A stretch of 64,000 nucleotides of DNA from Paenibacillus senegalimassiliensis (GTDB lineage: Bacteria > Bacillota > Bacilli > Paenibacillales > Paenibacillaceae). This document shows positions 26,677-35,736 of the stretch, piece by piece. The notes under the pieces were generated by a model. The model was given only the letters and a program-made list of their open reading frames with translations, ran no database searches and was not told the origin of the DNA. The translations under genes were made by a program, and so were the position numbers. Location: NCBI RefSeq assembly GCF_001486585.1, contig NZ_LN909045.1:171368-235367 (forward strand). Reading direction: 5' to 3'. Each line of letters opens with the position of its first letter. Positions within the stretch are counted from its first letter, which is position 1.

Positions 26677-26894
26677 AGTAACTCCTTTGTTTTCTGCAAA
26701 CTGGTACCATCCACACACCCTCTGTCTGTATAAAACTAGTCGTATTGTTAATTATACAATAAACTTCAGGCGCAAAGCGACATATCTGGTCTGGCCTGAT
26801 CGTCACAAATCAGGCCTGGAACCGCTGATGTCATCCTTGAAGTCTGTCATAAAATACGTGGGTTTAGAATACGATCATAGGTGCGAGTTCGAAA

Positions 26895-26945
26895 AAAATA
26901 GCCGTCCTGTCGCGCGTATCGGAAGCGTAGCAGGACGGCTATTTT
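26895..26945 (-). terminator. Rho-independent terminator for the satP-like gene
   Basis: Perfect 15-bp arms AAAATAGCCGTCCTG (26895-26909) and its complement (26931-26945), with a T-run when read on the minus strand. Confidence 0.85.
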
Positions 26946-26967
26946 CTATAATATAGTGGGGAGCATT

Positions 26968-27618
26968 TTATGCCTGTGGCTTGAAGATACCGAATGGTCG
27001 TCCAACCGGAAGGAAGTTTCTCCCAAAGTGGACATTAAGCACGGACGCCCCTGCTCCATAGAGTGATAGAAGCCCGATACAGAGCTCTGCCCATGCCGCC
27101 AGCGCATGTGAAAGTTCAGGAAGGATGCCAAAGGCATCCAGACTCAGCCCCAGAAACAGGACATCAATCAGAGCAAAAATGAAGAAGAGCACTTTATGTG
27201 TCTCCATCGCACCGATGGTCATAAATAACGTAAAAATGAGGTAGCCAAGGAAGGCAAAGCCTAATTGTTTGCCGTCCACGCCGGAAGCAAGCTCAGCCCC
27301 GAATACCCCCAGCTTGATTAGCCAGCTTGTCCCCATTGCGAACCAGAAAAAGGCATAGGCTCCAAATGCGGTCATGCCAAAGGTGTTATTATGCTTGCCG
27401 TCCTGAATGCTGGCAAATAACTGCGCGAAGGCTCCAAGAAAGATGGCCCATGGAATGGCGTAGCTAAGACCCTCCGTCCATCCCAGCTTCTGCGAGGATG
27501 CCACCAGAGTGACAATCGCCAGCCCGAATAAGCCGATTCCGCTGGGATCGGCCGTAATGATTTTTACTTGTGTTGATGTTGCGTTGTGCATAGTGTAGGT
27601 TGAGCCTCCATAGTTCAT
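26968..27618 (-). CDS. satP: GPR1/FUN34/YaaH-family acetate transporter
   Basis: A 216-residue membrane protein with six hydrophobic segments. The family signature appears as ADPSGIGLFGLAIVT (normally NPAPLGL) near residue 25, and FFWFAMGTSWL is another conserved segment. Members carry acetate or succinate with protons. The ATG at 27618 was chosen because it follows CGGAGGAATGG; an ATG at 27591 is possible. It stands alone between a terminator and the Fur-controlled operon. Confidence 0.85.
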   Translation of the reverse strand: MNYGGSTYTMHNATSTQVKIITADPSGIGLFGLAIVTLVASSQKLGWTEGLSYAIPWAIFLGAFAQLFASIQDGKHNNTFGMTAFGAYAFFWFAMGTSWLIKLGVFGAELASGVDGKQLGFAFLGYLIFTLFMTIGAMETHKVLFFIFALIDVLFLGLSLDAFGILPELSHALAAWAELCIGLLSLYGAGASVLNVHFGRNFLPVGRPFGIFKPQA

Positions 27619-27720
27619 TTCGCTGCCATTCCTCCGATACCGCAGAATGGACACATGGATGTATTGTAACTGACCAAGGGGAGTACGTATAGTGGTCATT
27701 TTGTTACAATTAAAATTGCG

Positions 27721-27749
27721 TTGACACTGATAATCGTTATCAATAAACT
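27721..27749 (+). promoter_or_regulatory. Sigma-A promoter with overlapping Fur box
   Basis: TTGACA at 27721-27726 and TAAACT at 27744-27749 are 17 bp apart. TGATAATCGTTATCA at 27728-27742 matches the Bacillus 7-1-7 Fur box with one mismatch and fills the spacer. Iron-dependent repression of the following operon is expected. Confidence 0.8.
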
Positions 27750-27782
27750 TCTATTTATAAGCACAGGGGGGAGTGAGGGTTT

Positions 27783-29759
27783 ATGGCGGATGAGGTGTGT
27801 TTAACGAAGCGCTTTACCCCGGACATGATTGAAGATGCCATCTGGCTGTGGGCACGCTCGTCCATTACGCTGCTGGATGTTCGCTATTCGCTGCTCGATC
27901 CGGCCAATGCGATTGAAGACTATATTATGCCAGCAAGCACGATGCTGTATGTCTATGGAGGCAGCGGGGATGTAAGACTGAACCAGACGATGTACCCCTT
28001 GGAGCGCTACAACCTGTTCCATGGCGGCAAAGGGACGGAGCTGACGATTCATCCCACAAGCCCAAGGCTGGAGCTGTACATGGTATTCTATAAAGCCAAG
28101 TCTCCCTCTCATAATAGGCGAGAATTGCCTCGATTGAAGGAGCAGGCCAAGCCCTTTGACCAAGTGTACGGCTTCTCTCCGGGCAATCCTCTTTTCTTTG
28201 CCAAAAAATTTCATGATATGCATATTAGCTGGGGCACAGGTTCAGCGCTTGGTCATTTGCAGGCCAAGTCTTCCTTCTATCAGCTTGTTCATGAGCTGTA
28301 TAAGGAGCTGGAGCGGGGAGATATCTCTTATATTGATCCCGATTATGCGGAATGGGTGAGGCAATATTTGGACAAGCATTTTACGGAGCCCATCTCCATC
28401 CAGCAGCTAGCAGAGATGCTGCCCATTAGCCGTAGTCTGCTCAGCAAGCTATTTCGCAAGCGCGAGCAGAAGAGCCTGCAGGAGTATCTGAATGAGAAAA
28501 GACTAGAGGCAGCTATGAAGGGCTTGCAGGACACGCAAGCAACGATTCAGGAGATCGCAGTGGGGTCCGGCTTCATGGATGAACTGAATCTGATTCGGAT
28601 GTTTAAAAAACAAACCCGGATGACACCAAGCGAGTTCAGAAGAAAAATGATAACTGAAAGTACCAATAATGATATTGATAATCATTATCACCGTCTATAC
28701 AATGGGAAAGGACTGGCTGGGCTGGTCAAATCTAAAGAAGATGGGGAGTTATCAATGTTTGGATTATCTGGTAATAAGACAGTTATTCTTGCGGCAGCTA
28801 TGAGTCTGATGCTGCTTCTGTCCGCATGCGGCACTGCAGCTCCTGCGAATAATACAGGCTCAGCGAATTCGAATTCCACACAGACAGAGAGCAATTCGGA
28901 AGCCACAGCCGCTGAGCAATCGCCTACAACGAGAACCGTTCAAACCGTGAAGGGGGAAATAGAGGTGCCGATCAATCCTCAGCGTGTTGTCGTGAATTGG
29001 TATGCAGGGGATGTATATGCGCTGGACCTGAATATTGTGGGTTATTCAGGCTGGGCTCAGGAGACGATGCCCTTCTATGATAAACTGATGGATTCCATCA
29101 AAATCGAGAACTGGGAGCCTGAAGATGTTATGGCATTGGACCCGGATCTGATTGTTACTTATGATGAAGCTGACTTTGATAAGTTTAAGAGCATTGCACC
29201 TGTGCTTGTTGTTCCCGAGACTGACATCACTTCACTTGAAAGAGTGAAGATTATTGGTGAAGCAACTGGCAGGGAGGAGCTAGCGAATGAGGCAGTAGCC
29301 ACCTTTGAAGCCAAGCTTGCTGAAGCCAAGGAGAAGTTCAAAGGAAGCGCCTTTGAGGGCAAGACGTTTAGCATACTGGAGGATTGGGGGCCTTCCGGCG
29401 ACTGGAGCGGCATTGCTTATGAGACTGAATCCCGCGGTGGTACCTTGGTCTATCATCATTTGGGTCTGCAAATTCCCCAGAAGGTTCAGGAGCTGATTGA
29501 CAGCGGCCAAGGTCGGGGAACGCTTAGCTATGAGGTAGCCCATGAATATTTCGGCGACTACATTCTTTGGTTCCGTCAAGAGGGTACAGATTCTGAATAT
29601 CAAAAGACAGAAATCTGGAAGAGTCTTCCGGCCGTCACTGAGAATCGTCTGGTTGAAATTCCAGGCAACTACCAAGGCTTATTCTATTACTCAGATGTGC
29701 TAAGTCTGACGGCGCAGCTTGATTATATGGTGGATGCAATCAATTCACTAGCCCAATAA
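27783..29759 (+). CDS. In-frame fusion of AraC-family regulator and siderophore-binding lipoprotein
   Basis: A 658-residue frame with no internal stop. Residues 1-180 form a cupin-like sensor. About 195-300 are two AraC HTH motifs (ISIQQLAEMLPISRSLLSKL and IQEIAVGSGFMDELNLIRMF). Residues 301-324 are a linker. From 325 on there is a complete lipoprotein: hydrophobic stretch, LLLSAC lipobox (Cys about 349), Ser/Asn-rich linker and a FecB/FhuD-type Fe-siderophore-binding domain. The linker DNA contains a perfect Fur box, a promoter and a ribosome binding site, so it looks like a former intergenic region that lost the AraC stop codon. A known relative is Bacillus Btr, where AraC and a binding domain are fused without a signal peptide. 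Confidence 0.85.
   Translation: MADEVCLTKRFTPDMIEDAIWLWARSSITLLDVRYSLLDPANAIEDYIMPASTMLYVYGGSGDVRLNQTMYPLERYNLFHGGKGTELTIHPTSPRLELYMVFYKAKSPSHNRRELPRLKEQAKPFDQVYGFSPGNPLFFAKKFHDMHISWGTGSALGHLQAKSSFYQLVHELYKELERGDISYIDPDYAEWVRQYLDKHFTEPISIQQLAEMLPISRSLLSKLFRKREQKSLQEYLNEKRLEAAMKGLQDTQATIQEIAVGSGFMDELNLIRMFKKQTRMTPSEFRRKMITESTNNDIDNHYHRLYNGKGLAGLVKSKEDGELSMFGLSGNKTVILAAAMSLMLLLSACGTAAPANNTGSANSNSTQTESNSEATAAEQSPTTRTVQTVKGEIEVPINPQRVVVNWYAGDVYALDLNIVGYSGWAQETMPFYDKLMDSIKIENWEPEDVMALDPDLIVTYDEADFDKFKSIAPVLVVPETDITSLERVKIIGEATGREELANEAVATFEAKLAEAKEKFKGSAFEGKTFSILEDWGPSGDWSGIAYETESRGGTLVYHHLGLQIPQKVQELIDSGQGRGTLSYEVAHEYFGDYILWFRQEGTDSEYQKTEIWKSLPAVTENRLVEIPGNYQGLFYYSDVLSLTAQLDYMVDAINSLAQ
28675..28703 (+). 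promoter_or_regulatory. Fur box and promoter inside the fused ORF
   Basis: TTGATA (28675-28680), a 17-bp spacer and TACAAT (28698-28703). TGATAATCATTATCA at 28676-28690 is a perfect 7-1-7 Fur box overlapping the promoter. It is followed 40 bp later by the ribosome binding site of the lipoprotein. It encodes the linker residues NDIDNHYHR in the fusion frame. Confidence 0.85.
28755..29759 (+). CDS. Nested product: iron-siderophore-binding lipoprotein
   Basis: An internal ATG at 28755 has GGGGAG six bases upstream and gives a 334-residue lipoprotein, the usual size of FeuA/FhuD-type binding proteins. Its signal peptide would be MFGLSGNKTVILAAAMSLML to LLSAC. The binding domain includes NPQRVVVNWYAGDVYALDL and LDPDLIVTYDEADF. 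It shares the frame of the AraC fusion. This is probably the functional surface receptor feeding the FecCD permeases downstream. Confidence 0.75.
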   Translation: MFGLSGNKTVILAAAMSLMLLLSACGTAAPANNTGSANSNSTQTESNSEATAAEQSPTTRTVQTVKGEIEVPINPQRVVVNWYAGDVYALDLNIVGYSGWAQETMPFYDKLMDSIKIENWEPEDVMALDPDLIVTYDEADFDKFKSIAPVLVVPETDITSLERVKIIGEATGREELANEAVATFEAKLAEAKEKFKGSAFEGKTFSILEDWGPSGDWSGIAYETESRGGTLVYHHLGLQIPQKVQELIDSGQGRGTLSYEVAHEYFGDYILWFRQEGTDSEYQKTEIWKSLPAVTENRLVEIPGNYQGLFYYSDVLSLTAQLDYMVDAINSLAQ

Positions 29760-29780
29760 TCTGGAAAGGAAACATTTAAG

Positions 29781-30803
29781 ATGAATGCGCCCCTCGTCAA
29801 GCTTCGGGGTAAGGCACGATTTGCTATGTACATGCTTGGAGGGAGCATTTTACTGGTGCTTGTATCAGCGGCTTCAATTGCCTTCGGTGCCGCTGATATG
29901 GACTTATCCACCGCATGGGCAGCCCTTGTTCATTTTGATCCGTCTGTAACGGAGCATAATATTATTCGCTCCTTCCGGCTTCCAAGAACAGTGGCTGATA
30001 TCATGATTGGCTGCAGCCTGGCCATCTGTGGAGCTGTTATGCAAGGTACAACCCGGAACCCCTTAGCGGATTCCGGGTTAATGGGCATTAGCTCCGGGGC
30101 CACCTTCTCCATCGCGTTGTGCATGGCTTTTTTGCCGGACCGTACTTATGTCACGACCATGATCTTCGCCTGTCTCGGCGCCGCTGTCGCTACAGGAATT
30201 ACTTATTTTGTTGCTTCGCTCGGGAAGCGAGGAATGACACCTCAGCGGCTGGTGTTAGCCGGGATTTCGATCTCTATGCTGTTCGGTGCATTCTCTCAAT
30301 ATCTCGCTATTCGCTATCGTTTGGGGCAAGCCTTGGCTTTTTGGACAGCAGGGGCAACGGCCGGGGCAAAATGGGAAGAGCTCATGCTGGTTGCACCTGT
30401 ATTTCTATTCGGGGTCCTTGTCGCACTTGTTCTGTCGCCTTCAGTGACCGTAATGAGTCTGGGTGAGGAGGTGGCCTCAGGGCTTGGACTGAAGACCCGG
30501 GTCGTCCAAGGCTTCTCTACGCTCGTAGTGCTGCTGTTGACGGGGATATCAGTCATCGTGGTCGGTCCTGTCGGCTTTGTGGGACTGGTGACTCCGCATA
30601 TCGCAAGAAGTCTCATTGGCGTGGATTACCGCTACATTATTCCCGCATCCGGTATCTTCGGCGCTTTGCTTACCGTATCTGCTGATCTGGTGGGACGATT
30701 GATTAGCAAGCCCTTTGAGACACCGCTAGGTGTTGTCTTTGCTGTTATTGGCGTGCCTTACTTCCTCTATCTGGTCCGCAAGCAGAGGAGGGAATTTGGA
30801 TGA
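29781..30803 (+). CDS. FecCD-family iron-siderophore ABC permease, first subunit
   Basis: A 340-residue membrane protein with nine to ten hydrophobic segments. Family hallmarks are IIRSFRLPRTVADIMIGCSLAICGAVMQGTTRNPLADSG and the ATPase-coupling region GPVGFVGLVTPHIARSLIG. It forms the membrane channel with the gene at 30800, which it overlaps by 4 nt. GGAAAGGAAAC precedes the ATG. Confidence 0.92.
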   Translation: MNAPLVKLRGKARFAMYMLGGSILLVLVSAASIAFGAADMDLSTAWAALVHFDPSVTEHNIIRSFRLPRTVADIMIGCSLAICGAVMQGTTRNPLADSGLMGISSGATFSIALCMAFLPDRTYVTTMIFACLGAAVATGITYFVASLGKRGMTPQRLVLAGISISMLFGAFSQYLAIRYRLGQALAFWTAGATAGAKWEELMLVAPVFLFGVLVALVLSPSVTVMSLGEEVASGLGLKTRVVQGFSTLVVLLLTGISVIVVGPVGFVGLVTPHIARSLIGVDYRYIIPASGIFGALLTVSADLVGRLISKPFETPLGVVFAVIGVPYFLYLVRKQRREFG

Positions 30804-31810
30804 AGGAGCAATATATCGTACTAAGACGCGGAATCATGATCATCCTCATTATGTTCGCTCTGGCACTGGTCATAGCGGTGATTGGCATGAATTCGGGGAA
30901 AATGAATATTTCTCCGGGGGAAGTACTGAACGTTATTCTCGGAAAAGGAACGGATAAGCAGAATTTAATCGTATATGAATTCCGGCTTCCCCGGATTGTG
31001 CTTGCCCTGCTTGTAGGGATAGGCATGGGGGCTGCCGGTTGTATTATGCAGACCTTGCTTCGCAACGATATGGCAAGTCCCGGTACGCTGGGGATTAGCT
31101 CTGGCTCCGGGCTGTTTGTGCTTGTATTTGTAGTGCTTTTTGCCGGAAAAGGAATTTCGTCAGCGATGGCGCTTCCGCTACTCTCCTTTGTGGGCGGTAT
31201 GACTGCGGCAGTGGTTATTTTCCTGCTCTCTGTTCGGCGGGGAAGAGATTTATCGCCTACAGGCTTGATATTGAACGGGGTGGCGCTGTCCAGCGGCTAC
31301 AGTGCATTTACAATTATGCTTACGCTAAGGCTCGATGATAAGCAGATGGATTTTATGATGAGATGGAGTGCCGGCGATTTATGGGGAGATGACTGGAAAT
31401 ATCTATCCATTCTGCTGCCCTGGACACTGATTCTTTGCGGCTATATTTTTTACAGGTCCAAAACGCTAAATCTGATGCAACTGGGAACTCAGACAGCAAC
31501 GGGGCTGGGGGTTGCAGTAAAGCCTGAATTTATCGGGATTTCTATCGCTGCAGTAGCCTTGTCATCCGGGAGTGTGGCCCTGGGGGGGAATTTCTTCTTT
31601 GTCGGCTTGATTGCACCTCATGTGGCGCGAAGGCTGGTTGGACCTAATCATAAGCTGCTGCTGCCGACATCCTGTCTGTCAGGCTCGATTATTGTCCTGC
31701 TGGCAGACACGATTACCCGTACAGTCAGCTTCGGAATGGATATGCCTACAGGCATTATCATCACAATTCTTAGCACACCGTACTTCTTATACCTGTTATC
31801 GAAGGCATAG
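30800..31810 (+). CDS. FecCD-family iron-siderophore ABC permease, second subunit
   Basis: A 336-residue partner permease with the same hallmarks: EFRLPRIVLALLVGIGMGAAGCIMQTLLRNDMASPG and FFVGLIAPHVARRLVGPNHK. The start overlaps the preceding stop (ATGA), implying translational coupling. No FhuC/FecE-type ATPase gene follows. In Bacillus the Feu and Fhu systems can borrow a shared ATPase encoded elsewhere, which may apply here. Confidence 0.92.
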   Translation: MKEQYIVLRRGIMIILIMFALALVIAVIGMNSGKMNISPGEVLNVILGKGTDKQNLIVYEFRLPRIVLALLVGIGMGAAGCIMQTLLRNDMASPGTLGISSGSGLFVLVFVVLFAGKGISSAMALPLLSFVGGMTAAVVIFLLSVRRGRDLSPTGLILNGVALSSGYSAFTIMLTLRLDDKQMDFMMRWSAGDLWGDDWKYLSILLPWTLILCGYIFYRSKTLNLMQLGTQTATGLGVAVKPEFIGISIAAVALSSGSVALGGNFFFVGLIAPHVARRLVGPNHKLLLPTSCLSGSIIVLLADTITRTVSFGMDMPTGIIITILSTPYFLYLLSKA

Positions 31811-31831
31811 ATCAAGAGAGGAAGTGATCTC

Positions 31832-33553
31832 ATCAAGACGCTGGTTCGTTTTTTTTCCTACTATAGGCCTTATAAGTGGCTGTTTATGCTTGATTTCGGT
31901 AGCGCGATTATGGCTGCTTTGCTTGAGTTGGCTTTCCCGCTGGCCATTAACATGATTATTGATGATTTCCTGCCTGCGGGCGATTGGACATGGATATTCT
32001 GGGCAGGGTTAGTTCTACTTGGTGTCTATGTGCTCAGTTCGGTGTTCCATTTTGTCATTACGTACCACGGACATAAATTGGGGATCAACATCGAGACGGA
32101 TATGCGGCGCAAGCTGTTTGAACGGGTACAGCGCCTGTCCTTCCGGTTCTTTGATAATAATAAGACAGGTCATCTGGTGTCCCGCATGACTAACGATGTC
32201 ATGGATATGGGAGAGGTGGCCCACCATGCGCCCGAGGATTTGTTCATTGCTGTTATGACGCTGCTTGGAGCCTTGGGGATTATGCTTGGCATCAACTGGC
32301 AGCTTGCGGTACTGACCTTCGTCATCGTGCCATTCATGATCTGGATATCGCTGTACTTCTCCAGGAAGATGAATCGGGCGTTTGGCAAGATGTTTGAAGA
32401 CATCGCCGACTACAATGCAAGGGTTGAGAATAACGTAAGCGGTATGCGCGTGGTTCAGGCGTTTGCCAATGAGCCTTATGAGATCGAGAAATTCAGAAAG
32501 AGTAATGAGCAGTTCCGGTTGACGAAATTGATGACCTATAAGGTGATGGCGTGGCATTCATCGATTAGCTTCATTATGCTGAAATTTGTATCTCTGTTCG
32601 TCATCGTATGCGGCTCCTGGTTTGTAATTGAGGGCAGCATGACCTATGGTGATTTTATGGCATTCATTCTGTTGTCTAACGTCTTTCTTGGGCCAATACG
32701 GACCATTAATTCAATGATTGAGACCATTCCGAAAGGACTGGCAGGCTTTAGAAGATTTGAAGAACTGCTCGATACGGAATCAGATGTCAAGGAGCAGGCG
32801 GAAGCTCATCAAGCGACTACACTGGCTGGGGAAATCAGCTATCGGAATGTCAGCTTCGGCTACGAATCGGGCAAACGGATCGTCGAGAAGCTGAATCTGA
32901 GCATCCGGGCCGGAGAATCCGTGGCTCTGGTGGGTCCGTCTGGCGGAGGGAAGACCACCATCTGCAGTCTGCTGCCACGGTTCTATGATGTGGAGGAAGG
33001 GCAGATTCTGATTGATGGAATCGATATTCGCGAGCTGACGCTGAGCAGCCTGCGGGGGCGGATCGGGATTGTGCAGCAGGATGTGTTCCTGTTTGACGGA
33101 TCGATTCGTGAAAATATCGAGTATGGCAGGTTGGGTGCGAGTGAAGAGGAAATCTGGGAGGCCGCAGAACGAGCGCAGTTGGCTGACATGATTGCATCCA
33201 TGCCGGAAGGGCTGGATACGATGATTGGGGAACGCGGCGTGAAGCTGTCAGGCGGTCAGAAGCAGCGCTTGTCGATTGCGCGAATCTTCCTGAAGAATCC
33301 GCCGATCCTCATTCTGGATGAAGCGACATCTGCACTGGATACCGAGACAGAAGCCTCCATCCAACTGGCGTTGTCGGAGTTGTCCAAAGGGCGCACAACG
33401 TTTATAATTGCGCATCGGCTTACAACGGTACGAAATGCAGATCGCATTCTGGTCGTTGCGGACAAAGGCATTGCCGAGGATGGCACACACGAGCAATTGA
33501 TTCAGCGTAACGGAATTTACAGCAGGCTGCACGGAGAAGTGCTGTCGATGTAA
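31832..33553 (+). CDS. ABC exporter half-transporter (fused membrane and ATPase domains), likely ATC start
   Basis: About 573 residues: six-helix ABC membrane domain, then ATPase with Walker A VGPSGGGKTT, signature LSGGQKQR and Walker B ILILDEATSALD. It resembles MsbA/YwjA-type exporters. The first ATG, at 31886, would remove the conserved IKTLVRFFSYYRPYKWLF start. That start is encoded from an ATC at 31832 behind GAGGAAG. No standard start codon fits, so a near-cognate start is proposed. Its place at the end of the iron operon suggests siderophore export or an adopted role. Confidence 0.85.
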   Translation: MKTLVRFFSYYRPYKWLFMLDFGSAIMAALLELAFPLAINMIIDDFLPAGDWTWIFWAGLVLLGVYVLSSVFHFVITYHGHKLGINIETDMRRKLFERVQRLSFRFFDNNKTGHLVSRMTNDVMDMGEVAHHAPEDLFIAVMTLLGALGIMLGINWQLAVLTFVIVPFMIWISLYFSRKMNRAFGKMFEDIADYNARVENNVSGMRVVQAFANEPYEIEKFRKSNEQFRLTKLMTYKVMAWHSSISFIMLKFVSLFVIVCGSWFVIEGSMTYGDFMAFILLSNVFLGPIRTINSMIETIPKGLAGFRRFEELLDTESDVKEQAEAHQATTLAGEISYRNVSFGYESGKRIVEKLNLSIRAGESVALVGPSGGGKTTICSLLPRFYDVEEGQILIDGIDIRELTLSSLRGRIGIVQQDVFLFDGSIRENIEYGRLGASEEEIWEAAERAQLADMIASMPEGLDTMIGERGVKLSGGQKQRLSIARIFLKNPPILILDEATSALDTETEASIQLALSELSKGRTTFIIAHRLTTVRNADRILVVADKGIAEDGTHEQLIQRNGIYSRLHGEVLSM

Positions 33554-33641
33554 AGAAGAAAAGATAGTTCTGTCCAAAAATTCGCTGGAAACTGACTGAT
33601 GGACAAAACCTTTGTATAAGTTGAAAAAGACACAACAAAAA

Positions 33642-33701
33642 ATCGTCCTTTCTTGTAGAGCGGGGTTACCACATAACCTTTCTGAAGAAAGGGCGGTTTT
33701 T
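33642..33701 (+). terminator. Rho-independent terminator after the iron operon
   Basis: A 13-bp stem with two G-U pairs (33642-33654 with 33685-33697), an inner GGTT/AACC stem and a short T-run. The following gap to 33910 is AT-rich without a convincing gene. Confidence 0.65.
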
Positions 33702-33910
33702 GTGTAATCTACAACAACAGGCAAGCTCAGATGATCTTAGATTTGGAAAGGTTCATCCTTCAAATTAATTGTGAGTTTATTATTATTATTTTTCTAACTC
33801 TCATGCTAGACTTCACCCTGAAAGATATTTTTTTGTAAGCTTTACTACATGAATTTTCGTGTTAGCAAACTTTCGAAAATTTGATATTTTGCGTGAACAT
33901 GGGAGGGAAC

Positions 33911-35719
33911 ATGCTTAGAGCAAAGGATTATACGACATGGGATTTTGTAATTGTGCATTTAAGATTAGTGCCGCTGCAAACGCTCTTCTCCATTTTAATA
34001 ACGATATTAAATTCTCTTATACCTGCCTATCAAACCATTGTCATAGCCAACTTTATTAATACGGCACTGGAGGTTTTCAATGGCAGCGTCGAATATTCGG
34101 CTATTTATTTGCCAATTGTTTTGATAATGAGCTACGTCGTATTTACAAATCTTATTCCTTCTATTACACAAATAATGGATACTTCGGCTCAGAACACACT
34201 CAACCTTACTTTAAGAAAAGAAATTGTAATGAAGCAGGCTCGCTTGGAATATATGCACCTTGAGAATAACGATACGCAGGAGCTAATAAATAGAGTTTGC
34301 TCAGATCCGGTGGGTAATTTCACAGCCGGTTTAAAAAATATATATAGGGGAGCAACCTTACTAATTAGCTCTTTCTCACTTCTGATTATTGTCATGTCTT
34401 CTACTCCTGTAAGCGGTATTATTATCATTGTTATAAGTGTGCCGCTTTTTTATATTGCAATGAAGACGGGAAAAAAGAATTATGAAATGGGGATAGAATC
34501 AAAAAAAATCCAGAGAAAGTATAGTTATATAGCGAGTATTCTAACGGATAGGGAATACATAGAAGAGCGCAATTTATTTGCCTATAGTGAACCTATTAGC
34601 GAAAAATTTGATCAGCTTTATGAGCAGGCAAGTAAAATTGAAACTAAAAGAGAGATCAAAAGCTACCTCAGCATGAAGAGCGGCTCTCTGGTTACATTGT
34701 TACTTGTCATTTTTATTGTAGGTCTACTTTTACCCCCGCTCCATCGACAAGAAATTTCTTTGGGTATATTTATAGCCCTTGTCAATGCTGTTTACGGCTT
34801 AGTTCAAAGTATGTCATGGCAGTTGTCCAGTACTATGCATGACTATGCAAGGCAGAAAGAGTACTTGAATGATTTATCATCTTTCACCAAATTGAGCGAG
34901 AAGAAAGATGCTTGTGTATTACCAACTGCTGTAGAAACCTTTCAGTTTTGCTCTTTGGAATTCAGGCATGTAAGCTTCAAATACCCGGGAACAGAGACTT
35001 ATATATTAAAGGACTGCTCATTTAAATTAAATCATAATAAAAATTACTGCTTTGTTGGGATGAATGGAGCGGGAAAAACGACAATAACAAAGTTAATAAC
35101 AGGGATGTATGATCAATTTGAAGGTGAGATTTTACTAAATGGAAAAGATATAAGAAGCTACAGCTTTTCGGAGATAAAAGGACTAGTGTCTGTTGTTTAT
35201 CAGGACTACAGTAAATTCTCATTGACCATCAAACAAAACATTCTTCTTGGAAATGTTCTAAACACGAATGAGGAATACTTAAACAAGGTTATCTCAGACA
35301 TGGGTTTGGAGGAGGTTATAGAAGATTTAGAATTTGGAATAGATACCCCTCTTGGAAAAATCGTAGAAAACAGCAAGGATTTGTCCGGGGGGCAATGGCA
35401 GAGACTGGCCATATCTAGATTGTTATATTCAAATTCAAAAATAAATATCTTGGATGAACCCACGGCCGCTCTGGATCCCATAGCAGAAAATACGGTATAT
35501 GAGCTGTTTAGAAAAGTTAACGAGGATCGTTTTTCTATTTATATCACTCATAGATTGGGAGCAGCCAGAATAGCGGATGAAGTCTTGGTTATCCATGATG
35601 GAGGTATTGTCGAACAAGGGTCTCACGAGCAGTTGATGACGTTGAAAAATGGCAATTATAGGAAAATGTTTGAAAACCAAAAGTCATGGTATGAGTCCAC
35701 TGACTCAATAATGATCTGA
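33911..35719 (+). CDS. ABC exporter half-transporter, first of a pair
   Basis: A 602-residue protein with a membrane domain (about 1-320) and ATPase (Walker A GMNGAGKTTITK, signature LSGGQWQRLA, Walker B INILDEPTAALD). There is no N-terminal C39 peptidase. The DNA is clearly more AT-rich than its neighbours, suggesting horizontal transfer. It starts at ATG 33911 behind GGGAGGG; ATG 33899 or 33881 are alternatives. With the gene at 35737 it probably forms a heterodimer like exporters found beside peptide or lipid modification genes. No precursor peptide gene was found nearby. Confidence 0.85.
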   Translation: MLRAKDYTTWDFVIVHLRLVPLQTLFSILITILNSLIPAYQTIVIANFINTALEVFNGSVEYSAIYLPIVLIMSYVVFTNLIPSITQIMDTSAQNTLNLTLRKEIVMKQARLEYMHLENNDTQELINRVCSDPVGNFTAGLKNIYRGATLLISSFSLLIIVMSSTPVSGIIIIVISVPLFYIAMKTGKKNYEMGIESKKIQRKYSYIASILTDREYIEERNLFAYSEPISEKFDQLYEQASKIETKREIKSYLSMKSGSLVTLLLVIFIVGLLLPPLHRQEISLGIFIALVNAVYGLVQSMSWQLSSTMHDYARQKEYLNDLSSFTKLSEKKDACVLPTAVETFQFCSLEFRHVSFKYPGTETYILKDCSFKLNHNKNYCFVGMNGAGKTTITKLITGMYDQFEGEILLNGKDIRSYSFSEIKGLVSVVYQDYSKFSLTIKQNILLGNVLNTNEEYLNKVISDMGLEEVIEDLEFGIDTPLGKIVENSKDLSGGQWQRLAISRLLYSNSKINILDEPTAALDPIAENTVYELFRKVNEDRFSIYITHRLGAARIADEVLVIHDGGIVEQGSHEQLMTLKNGNYRKMFENQKSWYESTDSIMI

Positions 35720-35736
35720 AGGATGGCCTAGAGTAT

